Source: Cyanobacteria bacterium UBA11370 (lineage in GTDB: Bacteria > Cyanobacteriota > Cyanobacteriia > Cyanobacteriales > Coleofasciculaceae). Taken from it: a DNA stretch of 28,615 bases. The DNA lies in the NCBI GenBank assembly GCA_003486645.1, contig DNGI01000250.1:6010-34624 (forward strand). Direction: 5' to 3'. The position numbers and the translations under genes were made by a program. The notes beneath the pieces are model-generated. The model searched no databases. It had not been told where the DNA came from and worked only from the letters and a program-made list of their open reading frames with translations. Below, in pieces: positions 16,301 to 24,395 of the stretch. Every line of letters begins with the position of its first letter. Within the stretch, counting starts at the first letter, position 1.

Positions 16301-17122
16301 TTCCTCAACTCGCTGTGCTAATTCAGCATTAAGTTTAGTAATTTCTGCTTCATAGCGCTTGCGTTCAGTAATATCCCGACCAATATAAACAAACCCTTGT
16401 TCTTCTTGGTCAATTTGAACGATAGCACGCGAAAAAGCGACGGTAATCTCTTCTCCTGTTTTAGTATGACAAATAACTTCTAAGTCGTTCAATTTTTGCT
16501 GAAGTAAAATTTTTTGATTAGCTTCCCACAGAAAGTTATCACCGAGAATAATAGGAATTGGTTTTTCAATCAATTCTTGTTCCGTACAACGGAATAAATA
16601 TTGAGCCGCTTGATTGACGATTTTGATCTGACCCGATTCAGTGGTGACTAACAACGCATCCGCCATTGAATTGATCACTTTATCAATGTAATCTTTAGCC
16701 GAAGCTAGTTTACTCAATAACAGGCTTGTTTCATTTTCTTTCTGAACTAACGCTTGCTTCAAAAGCATTTTTTCAGATACATCTTCTAAGATAATAATTA
16801 AACGATCAGGGATAGAGTCTTCGGAGGCGTGATCCGCTAATACGGACAGATCGATATATTGAGGACTATTGGGTTTTGGCGATCGCGCAATCCCTAAAAC
16901 TTCAAACCGCTCCCGCCGTCCTTCAAGGATATCAATTAGAACATCTTCAATCCCGATGAGTTCAGGAAACCCTAAACAAACATCATTTCCTTCAATCACC
17001 TCATCCGGATAATCAGAAAACGCCTTCACTCCTAAAGACAGTTCGAGGATTTTTAAGTCTCGATTTAAGACGAGGTACTCGATAGAACGTGGAGCTATTT
17101 TTTTTTCTAAAATCCTTTTCAT
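13337..17122 (-). CDS. Multi-PAS/GAF sensor histidine kinase
   Basis: A 1261-residue soluble kinase with no membrane span. Domains in order: a degenerate PAS-like region (1-118), PAS (148-262, ending GRDITERK), a coiled coil, PAS (303-418, FDITERK), PAS (425-555, GIDITERR), PAS (565-690, GRDITVRK), GAF (705-860), a coiled coil, PAS (905-1015), HisKA (about 1020-1090) and HATPase (about 1125-1245). The phospho-accepting His is H1032 in SHELRTPL. The ATP site shows LINLLSNAIKFSP, VKDQGRGIP, FERFQQVD and GGTGLGLAICRNIVEQHGG, so it should be active. There is no receiver at the C-terminus; the overlapping response regulator fills that role. The GAF shows no obvious chromophore cysteine, so the signal is unknown. 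Residues of about 452-470 are a repeat-derived insert in a PAS domain. Confidence 0.95.
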   Translation of the reverse strand: MKRILEKKIAPRSIEYLVLNRDLKILELSLGVKAFSDYPDEVIEGNDVCLGFPELIGIEDVLIDILEGRRERFEVLGIARSPKPNSPQYIDLSVLADHASEDSIPDRLIIILEDVSEKMLLKQALVQKENETSLLLSKLASAKDYIDKVINSMADALLVTTESGQIKIVNQAAQYLFRCTEQELIEKPIPIILGDNFLWEANQKILLQQKLNDLEVICHTKTGEEITVAFSRAIVQIDQEEQGFVYIGRDITERKRYEAEITKLNAELAQRVEERTLELRQTIQRLETEIVERQQATAALRESELKFRTLAETVPAATFIYQDTKLRYVNPATAAITGYKPEELLSMNFLDLVHPDFQDLLKERSLALQQNDEIILRYEVKILTKNAEIRWVDFAGEAIEFEGKSAILGTAFDITERKQVEEEVKAAKEQLEAVLDAVPGFVSWVGTGGKNKPKDPIFTTPHSPLPIPHSLRYLGVNRHLAATFNLSPEAFIGQKLGFIETNSQFAEFMRRFLNSNDQSTSQVIDIHINNSTSSYLIAAQKYQQGTAAVSVGIDITERRQAEDALRKSERKFRAIFDQTFQFMGLLQPDGTLIEANQTTLDFAGVALDDVVDQPFWEAPWWGNSPETKNCLKAAIAQASQGEFVRYELDMLGVENRVAMIDFSLKPVKDEMGKVVLLIPEGRDITVRKLAEQELQRQNQRSQLLSEVTLKIRQSLQLEEILQTTVTEVQKLLQADRVLICQLHADGFGTVVQEAVLPNWPVILGQNIIDPYLGTDYVNNSYPDKNSPFMNLNQATNHPFNNELLRQFVVKANLVAPILVKQQLWGFLIAHQCDSPRQWTTFEIELLHQLADQIGIALSQAQLLENLEEMVAERTAELTATNQQLQQEIRDRQQAEEALRQSEEQLRLITDALPVFISYIDAQQCYRFNNQAYEDWFGRTRTDIYGLHIRELLGETVYQRIQGYIEVALSGERVTYENDLVDREGNTHYLSTTHIPDVNEQGEVKGFFTVIIDISDRKAVERMKDEFVSVASHELRTPLTSIRGSLGLLATGKLGTLTEKGQRMLEIAVNNTDRLSRLVNDILDLQRMESGKVRMVKQDCTAADLIVQAAEAMQAMAEKERITLSIAPVSILLWADPDSILQTLINLLSNAIKFSPPGSTIWLTVETQNQEVLFQVKDQGRGIPANKLQSIFERFQQVDASDSRKKGGTGLGLAICRNIVEQHGGRLWAESVVGEGSSFYFTLPAVRKEGGHNHDNQVYSTH
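15711..15757. repeat. GGGGAATGGGGAGT repeat inside the kinase gene
   Basis: GGAGTGGGGAAT and variants repeat about three times in tandem. On the coding strand they give a Pro/His/Ser-rich stretch (TTPHSPLPIPHS) in one PAS domain. The same CCCCACTCCC unit occurs between genes at 28078-28101, so an intergenic-type repeat has been inserted or expanded in frame. Confidence 0.8.
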
Positions 17123-17262
17123 TGCCTATTAAATAAACACTCAATTAACTTAATAATCAACCTTAAATTCAGAGTTAAAATGGGCTATTTTTAGACTAAA
17201 ACACTCAATTTAAATTATCTAGCAGACCAATAACTAACTAAAATTACTAGAAAGTAAAGTAG

Positions 17263-17302
17263 CAAACAAACAACCAACAAGCAACAACCAACAACCAACA
17301 CC
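17263..17302. repeat. Heptamer short tandem repeat (GTTGGTT type)
   Basis: On the minus strand the 3' end of the regulator gene is followed by tandem GTTGGTT / GTTGCTT / GTTTGTTTG units of about 7 bases. Heptamer short tandem repeats of this kind are typical of filamentous cyanobacteria. It lies in the 181-base gap between the six-domain regulator and the kinase gene. Confidence 0.75.
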
Positions 17303-17303
17303 A

Positions 17304-19763
17304 TCAATTTGCAGAAAAAATCCGATTACGACCAGCCGCTTTAGCTTCAATCAAAGCCGTATCCGCCGCTCGATACAAACTTTGTAAATCCGTCCCATTT
17401 TCTAAGTATTGAGCCACCCCTGCACTAAAAGTAACTCGCAATGGAGCGTGTCCAGCAACGGGAAAAAATTCTTGGCGAACGATCTGCAAAACCTCATTAA
17501 GCCGTCTTACTCCATCATCTTTATTCATACCATACATCCCAATCACAAACTGTTGACCTCCCCACCGAGCAATAACATCCTCACTGCGAAAATTCTGTCG
17601 TAGAATTTGTCCTAATCGTTGCAATACTCGATCTCCAATAGCATGACCATATTCGTTATTCACTTGCTTAAAATGATCTAAATCTAAAACAGCTAAAGAT
17701 AGAGGCTGATTGTAGCGTTGTGACAAGTGCAAATACTGGTTTAATTGTTTAGTCGATTGGGGGCGATTGATCACACCCGTTAGTTGATCAATTTCGGATA
17801 AACTTCTGAGCAATCGGCTACGTTCCAGACGGTTAAAAACACGGGTCAGTAATTCGGGTGGCGTAACAGGTTTGCAAATATAATCATCAGCTCCCGCCTG
17901 ATAGATGCGATGGATTGTTTCTGCGTCTTGATGACTAGTAAGAAACAAAATAGGTAGTCCATTCCAAGTCCGATCATTACGAACAACCTGACATAATTCA
18001 ATCCCATCAAAATGAGGCATTTCTACATCCAAGATCAACAGATCTGGAGCAGTTGTTTCAAGAGTCTGCCAAAATTGACGAGGGTCTGAAACTGTAGTTA
18101 GCCGAACTCCCCAAGGTTGCAACGTTCTCTCCAAAATTTTCAGCAGTATAGGATCATCATCTACTGCCAAAATTTTAGCGTCTAGATGGCGAGTGCGCTT
18201 CCATACGTCTCGAACAGCTTCTAGAACTTGAACTGGAGCAACAGGTTTGGATAAAAACGCACGTCCACCCAAACGAGCAACAGCAACGCGATCGCTAAAT
18301 TCATTGCATACTGTAAAGACTAATACTGGGAGATCCGGGAATTGGGTTGTTAACTCTTCAAGTAACACTAAACCCTCACTCTTGGCATCGGGAAAATTTA
18401 GGTCAAGAAGTACAATATCCGGAGTTTCTTTGGTAATGATAGATCTAGCTTGAGTAATATCTAATGCGACAGTGATCCGAATACCCCAATTCAATGCTTC
18501 AGAACTTAATTGCTCGGTCAATTCCACATCATCATCTACCACTAACAACAGAGGATTTTGCTGTCCTTTTTCGGTTGTAACCGCTTTTAAGGTCGGATTA
18601 AGCACCCCTCCAACAAACTGACTCTCTTTCTTAGATTTCAGCGGTTGCTGTAGTTCTTGGTACAGAAGTGTCACCATGGATTTGAGATTTTGGAGTTTGG
18701 AAATTGGGTTAGGTCGTTGAGGTTTATCAGGGGTTAAATCTAGGGTATCACTCGGTACAGATTGCTCCAACGATTCAAACTCACCACTGGGTACAGAAGC
18801 CATTAATTGAGCTTCTATTGACTCATTACTACTATGAGCTGCATCGGCTAACCACTGTTCAATGTCTTTAGCCAGTCGGGAACCCTGAGCAAAACCAAAC
18901 ATTCCCAAAGAACCCGCTAATTTGTGAGCGTTTTGTTCAGCTTTTTGTCGTAATTCTTCTGTTAAAGTCCCTGATTGGAGAGCAGCAATCGCTTGTTCTA
19001 AAGTATTAAGTCGCTCTAAAATTGGTGTTTGAAATCGCTCCCACGTTTGATTGACTGTTGCTAAAAGCTGCTGTTTTGAAGGGTCTGAATCCGATAGCGG
19101 CTTGAGGCGATAACCCATCCCATAAACAGTTTCAATCACATCTTCAGCGCCAGCAATTTTGAGTTTCCGCCGCAACCCTTTAATATGAGCGCGAACCGTA
19201 TCTTCCCCTGGCGGATCTTCAAACGACCAAAGATGTTCGAGAATAGCACTGCGACTAAGGACGCGATCGCGATTTCGTAAAAATAACTCTAATAGACTAT
19301 ATTCTTTCGGTGAGAGAGGTAAAAATTGCCCTTTATAAGTGACTTCGCAACTACTCGGATTTAAACAAAGAGTTCCCCACTCTAATAAGGGTGTTCCAAC
19401 ACCAGTCCGCCGACGTAACAACGCACGAATTCGGGCTAATAATTCCTGTAACGAACAGGGTTTAACAACATAATCATCCGCGCCTGCATCGAGTCCTGTA
19501 ACTTTATCCGCACTCCCTCCCTGAACGGTTAACAGGAGGATCGACTCGTTATACCCTGCTTGCCGTAATCGCCGACATAAACTGATACCATCTAACTTTG
19601 GGAGCTTGACATCCAGGACAATTAAATCATAGGTAAAGGCTTGAGTATAGTCCCACCCCTCTTCACCATCAACGGCAACATCAACAACATAATGCTGTTG
19701 TGTCAACGCTGTACTAATCGTTTCGGCTAGAGGTTCATCATCTTCTACTAACAAAAGTCTCAT
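17304..19763 (-). CDS. Multi-domain response regulator REC-wHTH-Hpt-REC-REC-GGDEF
   Basis: An 819-residue regulator. Order: receiver 1 (1-118, Asp51 in IVLDVKLPKLDG), OmpR-type winged helix (about 128-222, with SPKEYSLLELFLRN and RAHIKGLRRKL), a linker with an Hpt-like domain (His280 in AHKLAGSLGMFGF), receiver 2 (about 402-520), receiver 3 (about 528-645, ILDVEMPHFDG) and GGDEF (about 655-819). Together these allow a full phosphorelay and DNA binding. The GGDEF signature is degenerate, GGQQF (735-739), so diguanylate cyclase activity is doubtful, while the inhibitory-site RSED (726-729) is intact and could bind c-di-GMP. I use ATG 19763 (MRLLLVEDDEPLAET), which is where receiver homologues begin; an in-frame ATG exists at 19805. 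It lies 181 bases upstream of the kinase gene on the same strand. Confidence 0.94.
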   Translation of the reverse strand: MRLLLVEDDEPLAETISTALTQQHYVVDVAVDGEEGWDYTQAFTYDLIVLDVKLPKLDGISLCRRLRQAGYNESILLLTVQGGSADKVTGLDAGADDYVVKPCSLQELLARIRALLRRRTGVGTPLLEWGTLCLNPSSCEVTYKGQFLPLSPKEYSLLELFLRNRDRVLSRSAILEHLWSFEDPPGEDTVRAHIKGLRRKLKIAGAEDVIETVYGMGYRLKPLSDSDPSKQQLLATVNQTWERFQTPILERLNTLEQAIAALQSGTLTEELRQKAEQNAHKLAGSLGMFGFAQGSRLAKDIEQWLADAAHSSNESIEAQLMASVPSGEFESLEQSVPSDTLDLTPDKPQRPNPISKLQNLKSMVTLLYQELQQPLKSKKESQFVGGVLNPTLKAVTTEKGQQNPLLLVVDDDVELTEQLSSEALNWGIRITVALDITQARSIITKETPDIVLLDLNFPDAKSEGLVLLEELTTQFPDLPVLVFTVCNEFSDRVAVARLGGRAFLSKPVAPVQVLEAVRDVWKRTRHLDAKILAVDDDPILLKILERTLQPWGVRLTTVSDPRQFWQTLETTAPDLLILDVEMPHFDGIELCQVVRNDRTWNGLPILFLTSHQDAETIHRIYQAGADDYICKPVTPPELLTRVFNRLERSRLLRSLSEIDQLTGVINRPQSTKQLNQYLHLSQRYNQPLSLAVLDLDHFKQVNNEYGHAIGDRVLQRLGQILRQNFRSEDVIARWGGQQFVIGMYGMNKDDGVRRLNEVLQIVRQEFFPVAGHAPLRVTFSAGVAQYLENGTDLQSLYRAADTALIEAKAAGRNRIFSAN

Positions 19764-20102
19764 ATTCAATAACTTGTTACTAATAAACGGAGTACACCAG
19801 CACACCTAAAACGCTCTTCTCCCTCTCCCCCTCTTCCCCTCTCTAGTCAAGTATCGTAAACTGTCGCACTACATAAATTAAGCGATAATCGGATAATTTA
19901 CATTAATTTACATAGTTGCGATCGCTGTAGTTGACATTTGACTATCGGTACGACACCATGGAAAAAACTCAACAGTAATTTAGGTTTAATTTAAAGGTTG
20001 ATAGAGCGACTGAATTTCTCCAGTTTAGAGAGAAAATTCAGGGGTATAAAACTATGAATAAAACCTTGATTATTGGAGTCAGGATGATAGTAGGACTAGG
20101 CC
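19764..20102. other. Divergent promoter region, regulator / chaperone block
   Basis: These 339 bases separate the divergent regulator gene and the four-gene chaperone block. I see a C/T-rich run (about 19820-19848), one HIP1 octamer (19919-19926), and a hairpin GAATTTCTC/GAGAAAATTC (about 20010-20040) that would be part of the leader of the plus-strand genes. Promoters of both directions must lie here; I could not assign reliable -35/-10 boxes. Confidence 0.4.
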
Positions 20103-20783
20103 ATGAGCGATAATCTGACAAACTCATTAAATTCTCTGAGTGATCAAAATATTAGTTTGAACAACCTAGGGATGCCTGATTCTCATCCAAGCGGTTTGGA
20201 TGATCAATTTCCAATATCCAACTTTGATAATACAGATATTTTCCACAATCTCCAGGCGGATTATTCATTACCAGATTCAGCTAATCATCACTATCAACAA
20301 CCTGATTATCACCAAAGTGCAGGGTATGGTGACGAATTGAGATATGGCGATAGTTTTGCTGCTACGCCAAGCGCAGATCGCACTTACGACATTGGCACTT
20401 ACGATATCAGTAATATGAGGCACGAGCATCATTCCCTCAACTTTGACAGTGAGCCTAGGGTAATGCACTCTTCATCACACCATCATTGTCCTTACACAAC
20501 AATTAGTGATAATGGCATGATCTACAAGCATACATCGGATAGTTCAATTGATAGCAATTATGTTGGTTATCTCAATGGACGATCCGTTTACAATTCATCA
20601 AATTACTATTTAGGCTACGCAGGAACAGATGGCAAAGTCTATGACAACTATGACCATTATGTTGGTTGGACAGATGGCTGCCATGTTTACAACAAAGCTG
20701 GTGTAGAAGTTTATGAAACTACAAGAGGTGTAGTGGGTGCTGCCGCTTATTTATTGTGTGTTTATTATGGTGGAGCGAATTGA
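20103..20783 (+). CDS. His/Tyr-rich protein with C-terminal Tyr-Gly repeats
   Basis: A 226-residue protein, not matched to a named family. The N-terminal 130 residues are polar and low complexity, rich in Asn, Asp, Ser, Tyr and His (SSHHHCP, ANHHYQQPDYHQ), so probably disordered. Residues about 132-226 carry short repeats with the pattern D/N-G-x-(I/V)-Y-(7-9)-(Y/V)-V-G-(Y/W): SDNGMIYKHT, NYVGYLNGRSVYNSS, TDGKVYDNYDHYVGWTDG, CHVYNKAG. This looks like a small beta-flower or beta-propeller-like fold (a four-fold beta-flower domain is my best guess). A hydrophobic tail (GVVGAAAYLLCVYY) closes it. It is the first gene of the block, 45 bases before the next. It could be an adaptor, a client or a secreted effector of the Hsp70 next to it. 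Confidence 0.6.
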   Translation: MSDNLTNSLNSLSDQNISLNNLGMPDSHPSGLDDQFPISNFDNTDIFHNLQADYSLPDSANHHYQQPDYHQSAGYGDELRYGDSFAATPSADRTYDIGTYDISNMRHEHHSLNFDSEPRVMHSSSHHHCPYTTISDNGMIYKHTSDSSIDSNYVGYLNGRSVYNSSNYYLGYAGTDGKVYDNYDHYVGWTDGCHVYNKAGVEVYETTRGVVGAAAYLLCVYYGGAN

Positions 20784-20828
20784 AATGGTTTAATTATTTG
20801 TAATTTTTTAAATATTAGAGAGGAGATT

Positions 20829-22646
20829 GTGGCATTCCCTTTTTTTGTAGGCATTGGACAATTATTAGCACCCATTGGCGCTTTTTTTACTGGTTCAGTA
20901 CTTGCTAGAAATGCTGATAAATCAGCAGCGATTAACTCAGCGTTGGCACAAAAGCAACAAGATACGCAGTTAGCAATAGCACAATCGCAGCGCCAAACCC
21001 AACTAGAGATAGCTTATCGCCATCTCGAACAAGCCAGAGAAGTATCAGAAAGACAACAACAAACGCAGTTAAAACTAGCTTATTTGAATATTGCTTGTCA
21101 AACAGAATTAGAAACAAGGCGAGAGAATTTCCAGATAGGGCTAGAAAAAAGTCGGCAGCAGTTTCAAGAAAGGATGGAATATTTGAGGTTTGGACAGCAA
21201 CTTACACTGGAGCAAGGTAGGCAAGCTTTTCAGTTGAAGTTGAATAGCTTACAGCACCAACAGCAGCGAGAAATTCAAGGGTTTATCCAGAGTGTAAATT
21301 TAGCTATTAATGAGAAAAATTTGGATTTTCAAAAGTGGAAATCCGAACAGGAAATGATTCTCCAGAGAGATTTAGCTGCTTACAATCGCCAAACCCAATT
21401 TGCCCTAGCGACTTATCAACGACAAACTGCATTTCTTTTACCTCAAGTCCATAAAATATTTGAAAATTGGCCTTTAGCTTTAGTTCCTGCTCAAATTCTT
21501 GACTCCCATCATAGTAATGGAGTTGTACCTTTGCGAGTAGTAATTTCTCCGCCAGAAGTCGATTTTGATAGATTTGAACGCGCCCCTAATCAACATTTCC
21601 CGAAAATTGAGAAACGATTGTCTGAAGGATTGGGACAATTTTTAAGTGCAAACTATCCCCTGAATAGTGGAATTAGACCGACAGAATTGTTAGATGGTGC
21701 TTGGGAAAGCAAGCGGTTTCGCGGAGGTGCGAGTATCAAATCTCTGTTTGGGATGTTGAAATCTGAACCGATGTTGATTCTGGAGTCAGAAGTTGATGGG
21801 GATTATCTAAATTTTCGTATTGCCTACTGGAGTTCGGGATCGGAAAATTATTGCTACGAACGGGTTATTTCAGGATTGCCTTATCGAGATATCCTCTATG
21901 AATCTGCCAAAAATCGTGCCCTAAAGTGGAAAGTAGAAGTTAGAGATAAATTGTTAGCGAAGGGGAAGAATTTAGAAGAGATTAATCAAAAGTATGGTGG
22001 AGATAATGCGATCAATTTAGCCATTCTTGAGGAAGATGAGGATTTTAGGTGTGATGGGATTGAAATCCCTCGTCACTACCGGGTTAATAGTGGAGATTGG
22101 GACTATCTTTGTCAGGTTTTAGTAAGTTGTCATTGTTTGGTGACAGGTTGGATTGCTGATGCTCATTATTTGATTAATTATGATGTTAAACCTATGTTGC
22201 CAGAGTTATTGGCAACTTTAATTAACGATAAATCTACTCTTCCTGTCACAGAAGTCGTTCAGGCTGTTATTTCAGGCTATCAAGAGGTATTCAATGCGAT
22301 AAAAATTGAGCAACCGCATCGAGTGCCGCAACTCTATTTGGAATTAGCAGTAGGGTTAGCTAATTTACAGGATAAATCTCTGTCTAAGGAACAGTTGATT
22401 AATTCAATTAAATCATTTTTGGAAAGGCGAGGATGCGATCGATTAGAGTCTGTAAGCGATTTGGAGGTGATGAAATATGTTTTAGCCGTGGGGGATGATG
22501 AATATTTCGATAATCTCAACAAATGTTTAGCTTTGTTGGGAACAGAAAATTCTGTTACTGAAGCGGATAACCTGCTCAATACATGGCGCAAGCTGAAGAT
22601 TAGAGGGTGTATCGGAATAGACAAACAAGGGCCGACTTTATTTTGA
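20829..22646 (+). CDS. Coiled-coil protein of the Hsp70 operon
   Basis: A 605-residue protein of unknown family, starting at GTG with AGAGGAG just before it. Residues 1-25 are hydrophobic (FPFFVGIGQLLAPIGAFF) and may act as a membrane or signal-like anchor. Residues about 30-195 are a long Gln/Glu/Arg-rich coiled coil with internal repeats (QRQTQLEIAY, QQQTQLKLAY). Residues about 205-605 are globular, with no motif I recognise; they contain several Trp/Cys-rich stretches (YWSSGSENYCYERVI, CHCLVTGWIADAHYL). No J-domain HPD motif is present, so it is not a DnaJ. Its stop is 8 bases before the Hsp70 start, so the two are co-translated. It may recruit the Hsp70 to a membrane or client. Confidence 0.75.
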   Translation: MAFPFFVGIGQLLAPIGAFFTGSVLARNADKSAAINSALAQKQQDTQLAIAQSQRQTQLEIAYRHLEQAREVSERQQQTQLKLAYLNIACQTELETRRENFQIGLEKSRQQFQERMEYLRFGQQLTLEQGRQAFQLKLNSLQHQQQREIQGFIQSVNLAINEKNLDFQKWKSEQEMILQRDLAAYNRQTQFALATYQRQTAFLLPQVHKIFENWPLALVPAQILDSHHSNGVVPLRVVISPPEVDFDRFERAPNQHFPKIEKRLSEGLGQFLSANYPLNSGIRPTELLDGAWESKRFRGGASIKSLFGMLKSEPMLILESEVDGDYLNFRIAYWSSGSENYCYERVISGLPYRDILYESAKNRALKWKVEVRDKLLAKGKNLEEINQKYGGDNAINLAILEEDEDFRCDGIEIPRHYRVNSGDWDYLCQVLVSCHCLVTGWIADAHYLINYDVKPMLPELLATLINDKSTLPVTEVVQAVISGYQEVFNAIKIEQPHRVPQLYLELAVGLANLQDKSLSKEQLINSIKSFLERRGCDRLESVSDLEVMKYVLAVGDDEYFDNLNKCLALLGTENSVTEADNLLNTWRKLKIRGCIGIDKQGPTLF

Positions 22647-22654
22647 GGAAAAAC

Positions 22655-24367
22655 ATGGATACAACATTTGAAGTAGTAGTAGCGATTGACTTTGGAACAT
22701 CTCGTTCTGGCTATGCTTATAAATTCAAAGATTGGGAAGATTCTATCTACTGCGATCGGTGGCTTGACAACCCCATAAATTATCCGAAAACTGCTACTCA
22801 CCTTCTGATTGATGCCGAGCGAAAAATAGAAGCTTGGGGATATACAGCTATCAAGAGACTGGCTGAACTTCGCGCTAAAGGAATAGCTCAAGATTATTTC
22901 TTGGTTAAGAACTTCAAAATGGAGTTGCATTCAGGAGCAAAAGATAAAAACGGGCCTTACATTACAAATAAGAATAATGGCGAAAAAATTTATGTCCTAG
23001 ACTTGATCGCTGACTATATCCGTTTTATTGCAGATAAGGCACTGGAGGAGATAAAAAATAGCACATCTGGAGGAGTAAAGGATGAAGAAATCCGGTGGTG
23101 CTTGACTATTCCAGCGATTTGGAAAGATGCGGATAAAGATTTGATGCGTCGAGCAGCACAAAAGGCTGGATTGATAGGTTCATCTGATGATGACGCTGAA
23201 CATCTTTTTCTCGTTTTAGAACCAGAAGCGGCTGCTATTTATTGCCAAGAAGTGGATAAAAACTCACTGACACCAGATACGAAGATGATGATTGTTGACT
23301 GCGGTGGCGGCACAGTTGATATTACTGTTCATGAAGTTGTAAAAGATGGAGGATTGGATGAAGTAGCTCCTGGAACAGGTGGTGCTTTTGGCTCTATGTA
23401 TGTGGATAAAAGCTTTTTGGAATACTTGGAGGAAAAACTCACGGCTGAGGTGATTGAACTTTTCCAAGAAAATGAACCTGTAGATTTTTTACAAATGTTG
23501 GATGAGTGGGAGCGAACAAAATGCGGATTCGATCCTGAAGCCAGTGGCGAGATTATTTACTTTCCCATCCGAACCAAACTTTACAATCTGCTCCGAAATC
23601 ATAAACCTCAAGTTCTTGAAAATCTAGCGGCGGAACAAAACGGAGATGACGAAAACATTTATCTCAGTCGCCAAACGATGGAAGCTATTTTTCGTCCAAC
23701 TTTAGATGGTTTAGTTTCAACGGTTGAAAACCAGTTTAGCGCGTTAGGAGATGAGGAAGTTGACATTATCTTTCTTGTGGGTGGATTTTCTACTTCTCCT
23801 GTACTAAGGCAACGGATTCAGAAAGAGTTTCGGGACAAGGTGCAAAATATTGTTATGCCACCGCGTCCAGGTGCTGCAATTCTCAAAGGTGCAGCATCTT
23901 TCGGTGTTAATCCGTCAATCATTCGTGCAAGGCGCAGTCGATTAACTTATGGAGTAAGTGTGACTCCAACATTTCAGCCAGGGTTACATGCAGAAAGCAA
24001 AAAAACTTGGGCAGAAGACCTAAAAAAACACTTGTGTATGGATTGCTTTGGTACTCTTGTAACGATTGGGCAAAAAATACCGACAGATGCAGAAATAACG
24101 ATAGAATTTAAGCCCGCAGATAAAAACCAAACACGGATGGAATTTGAGTTTTTTTCTAGTCCAGAAAAAGAAGTAATTTATACCGACGAAGCACATGTAA
24201 CTTCGCTTGGTGAATTGTTAGTAAAAATGCCATTCACTACAGGTGGTCTAGATCGGATAGTAGAAGTAACTTTCTTTTTTGGGCAAACCGAAATTAAGGT
24301 TAAAGCAATAGATCGCACATCAGGTAACGAGTACAAAACTTCTATTCGCTTTTTGTCCGGTTATTAA
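22655..24367 (+). CDS. HSPA12-type Hsp70 family ATPase
   Basis: A 570-residue Hsp70-superfamily protein of the HSPA12 branch rather than DnaK. ATPase motifs: phosphate-1 IDFGTSRSGYAYKF (D12-F-G-T15), phosphate-2 VDCGGGTVDITVHEV (D215-C-G-G-G-T220) and adenosine motif VGGFSTSP (G376-G377). Shared HSPA12 blocks are CLTIPAIWKDADKDLMRRAAQKAGL, LEPEAAAIYCQ and, in the C-terminal part, RRSRLTYGVSV followed by a short, non-DnaK substrate-like region (about 435-570). A DnaK-type substrate-binding domain with lid is absent. GAGGAA overlapping the stop of the upstream gene precedes ATG 22655. The next gene encodes a GrpE-like protein, which would be its exchange factor. Client and signal are unknown. 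Confidence 0.9.
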   Translation: MDTTFEVVVAIDFGTSRSGYAYKFKDWEDSIYCDRWLDNPINYPKTATHLLIDAERKIEAWGYTAIKRLAELRAKGIAQDYFLVKNFKMELHSGAKDKNGPYITNKNNGEKIYVLDLIADYIRFIADKALEEIKNSTSGGVKDEEIRWCLTIPAIWKDADKDLMRRAAQKAGLIGSSDDDAEHLFLVLEPEAAAIYCQEVDKNSLTPDTKMMIVDCGGGTVDITVHEVVKDGGLDEVAPGTGGAFGSMYVDKSFLEYLEEKLTAEVIELFQENEPVDFLQMLDEWERTKCGFDPEASGEIIYFPIRTKLYNLLRNHKPQVLENLAAEQNGDDENIYLSRQTMEAIFRPTLDGLVSTVENQFSALGDEEVDIIFLVGGFSTSPVLRQRIQKEFRDKVQNIVMPPRPGAAILKGAASFGVNPSIIRARRSRLTYGVSVTPTFQPGLHAESKKTWAEDLKKHLCMDCFGTLVTIGQKIPTDAEITIEFKPADKNQTRMEFEFFSSPEKEVIYTDEAHVTSLGELLVKMPFTTGGLDRIVEVTFFFGQTEIKVKAIDRTSGNEYKTSIRFLSGY

Positions 24368-24395
24368 TTCAAATAGCAAATTTAAGGAGGTTAAT

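Noticed and set aside
22334..22930. Minus-strand 198-residue frame across the coiled-coil/Hsp70 junction
   Set aside because: Antisense to two well-supported genes; the length reflects low stop-codon density, and no family is recognised.
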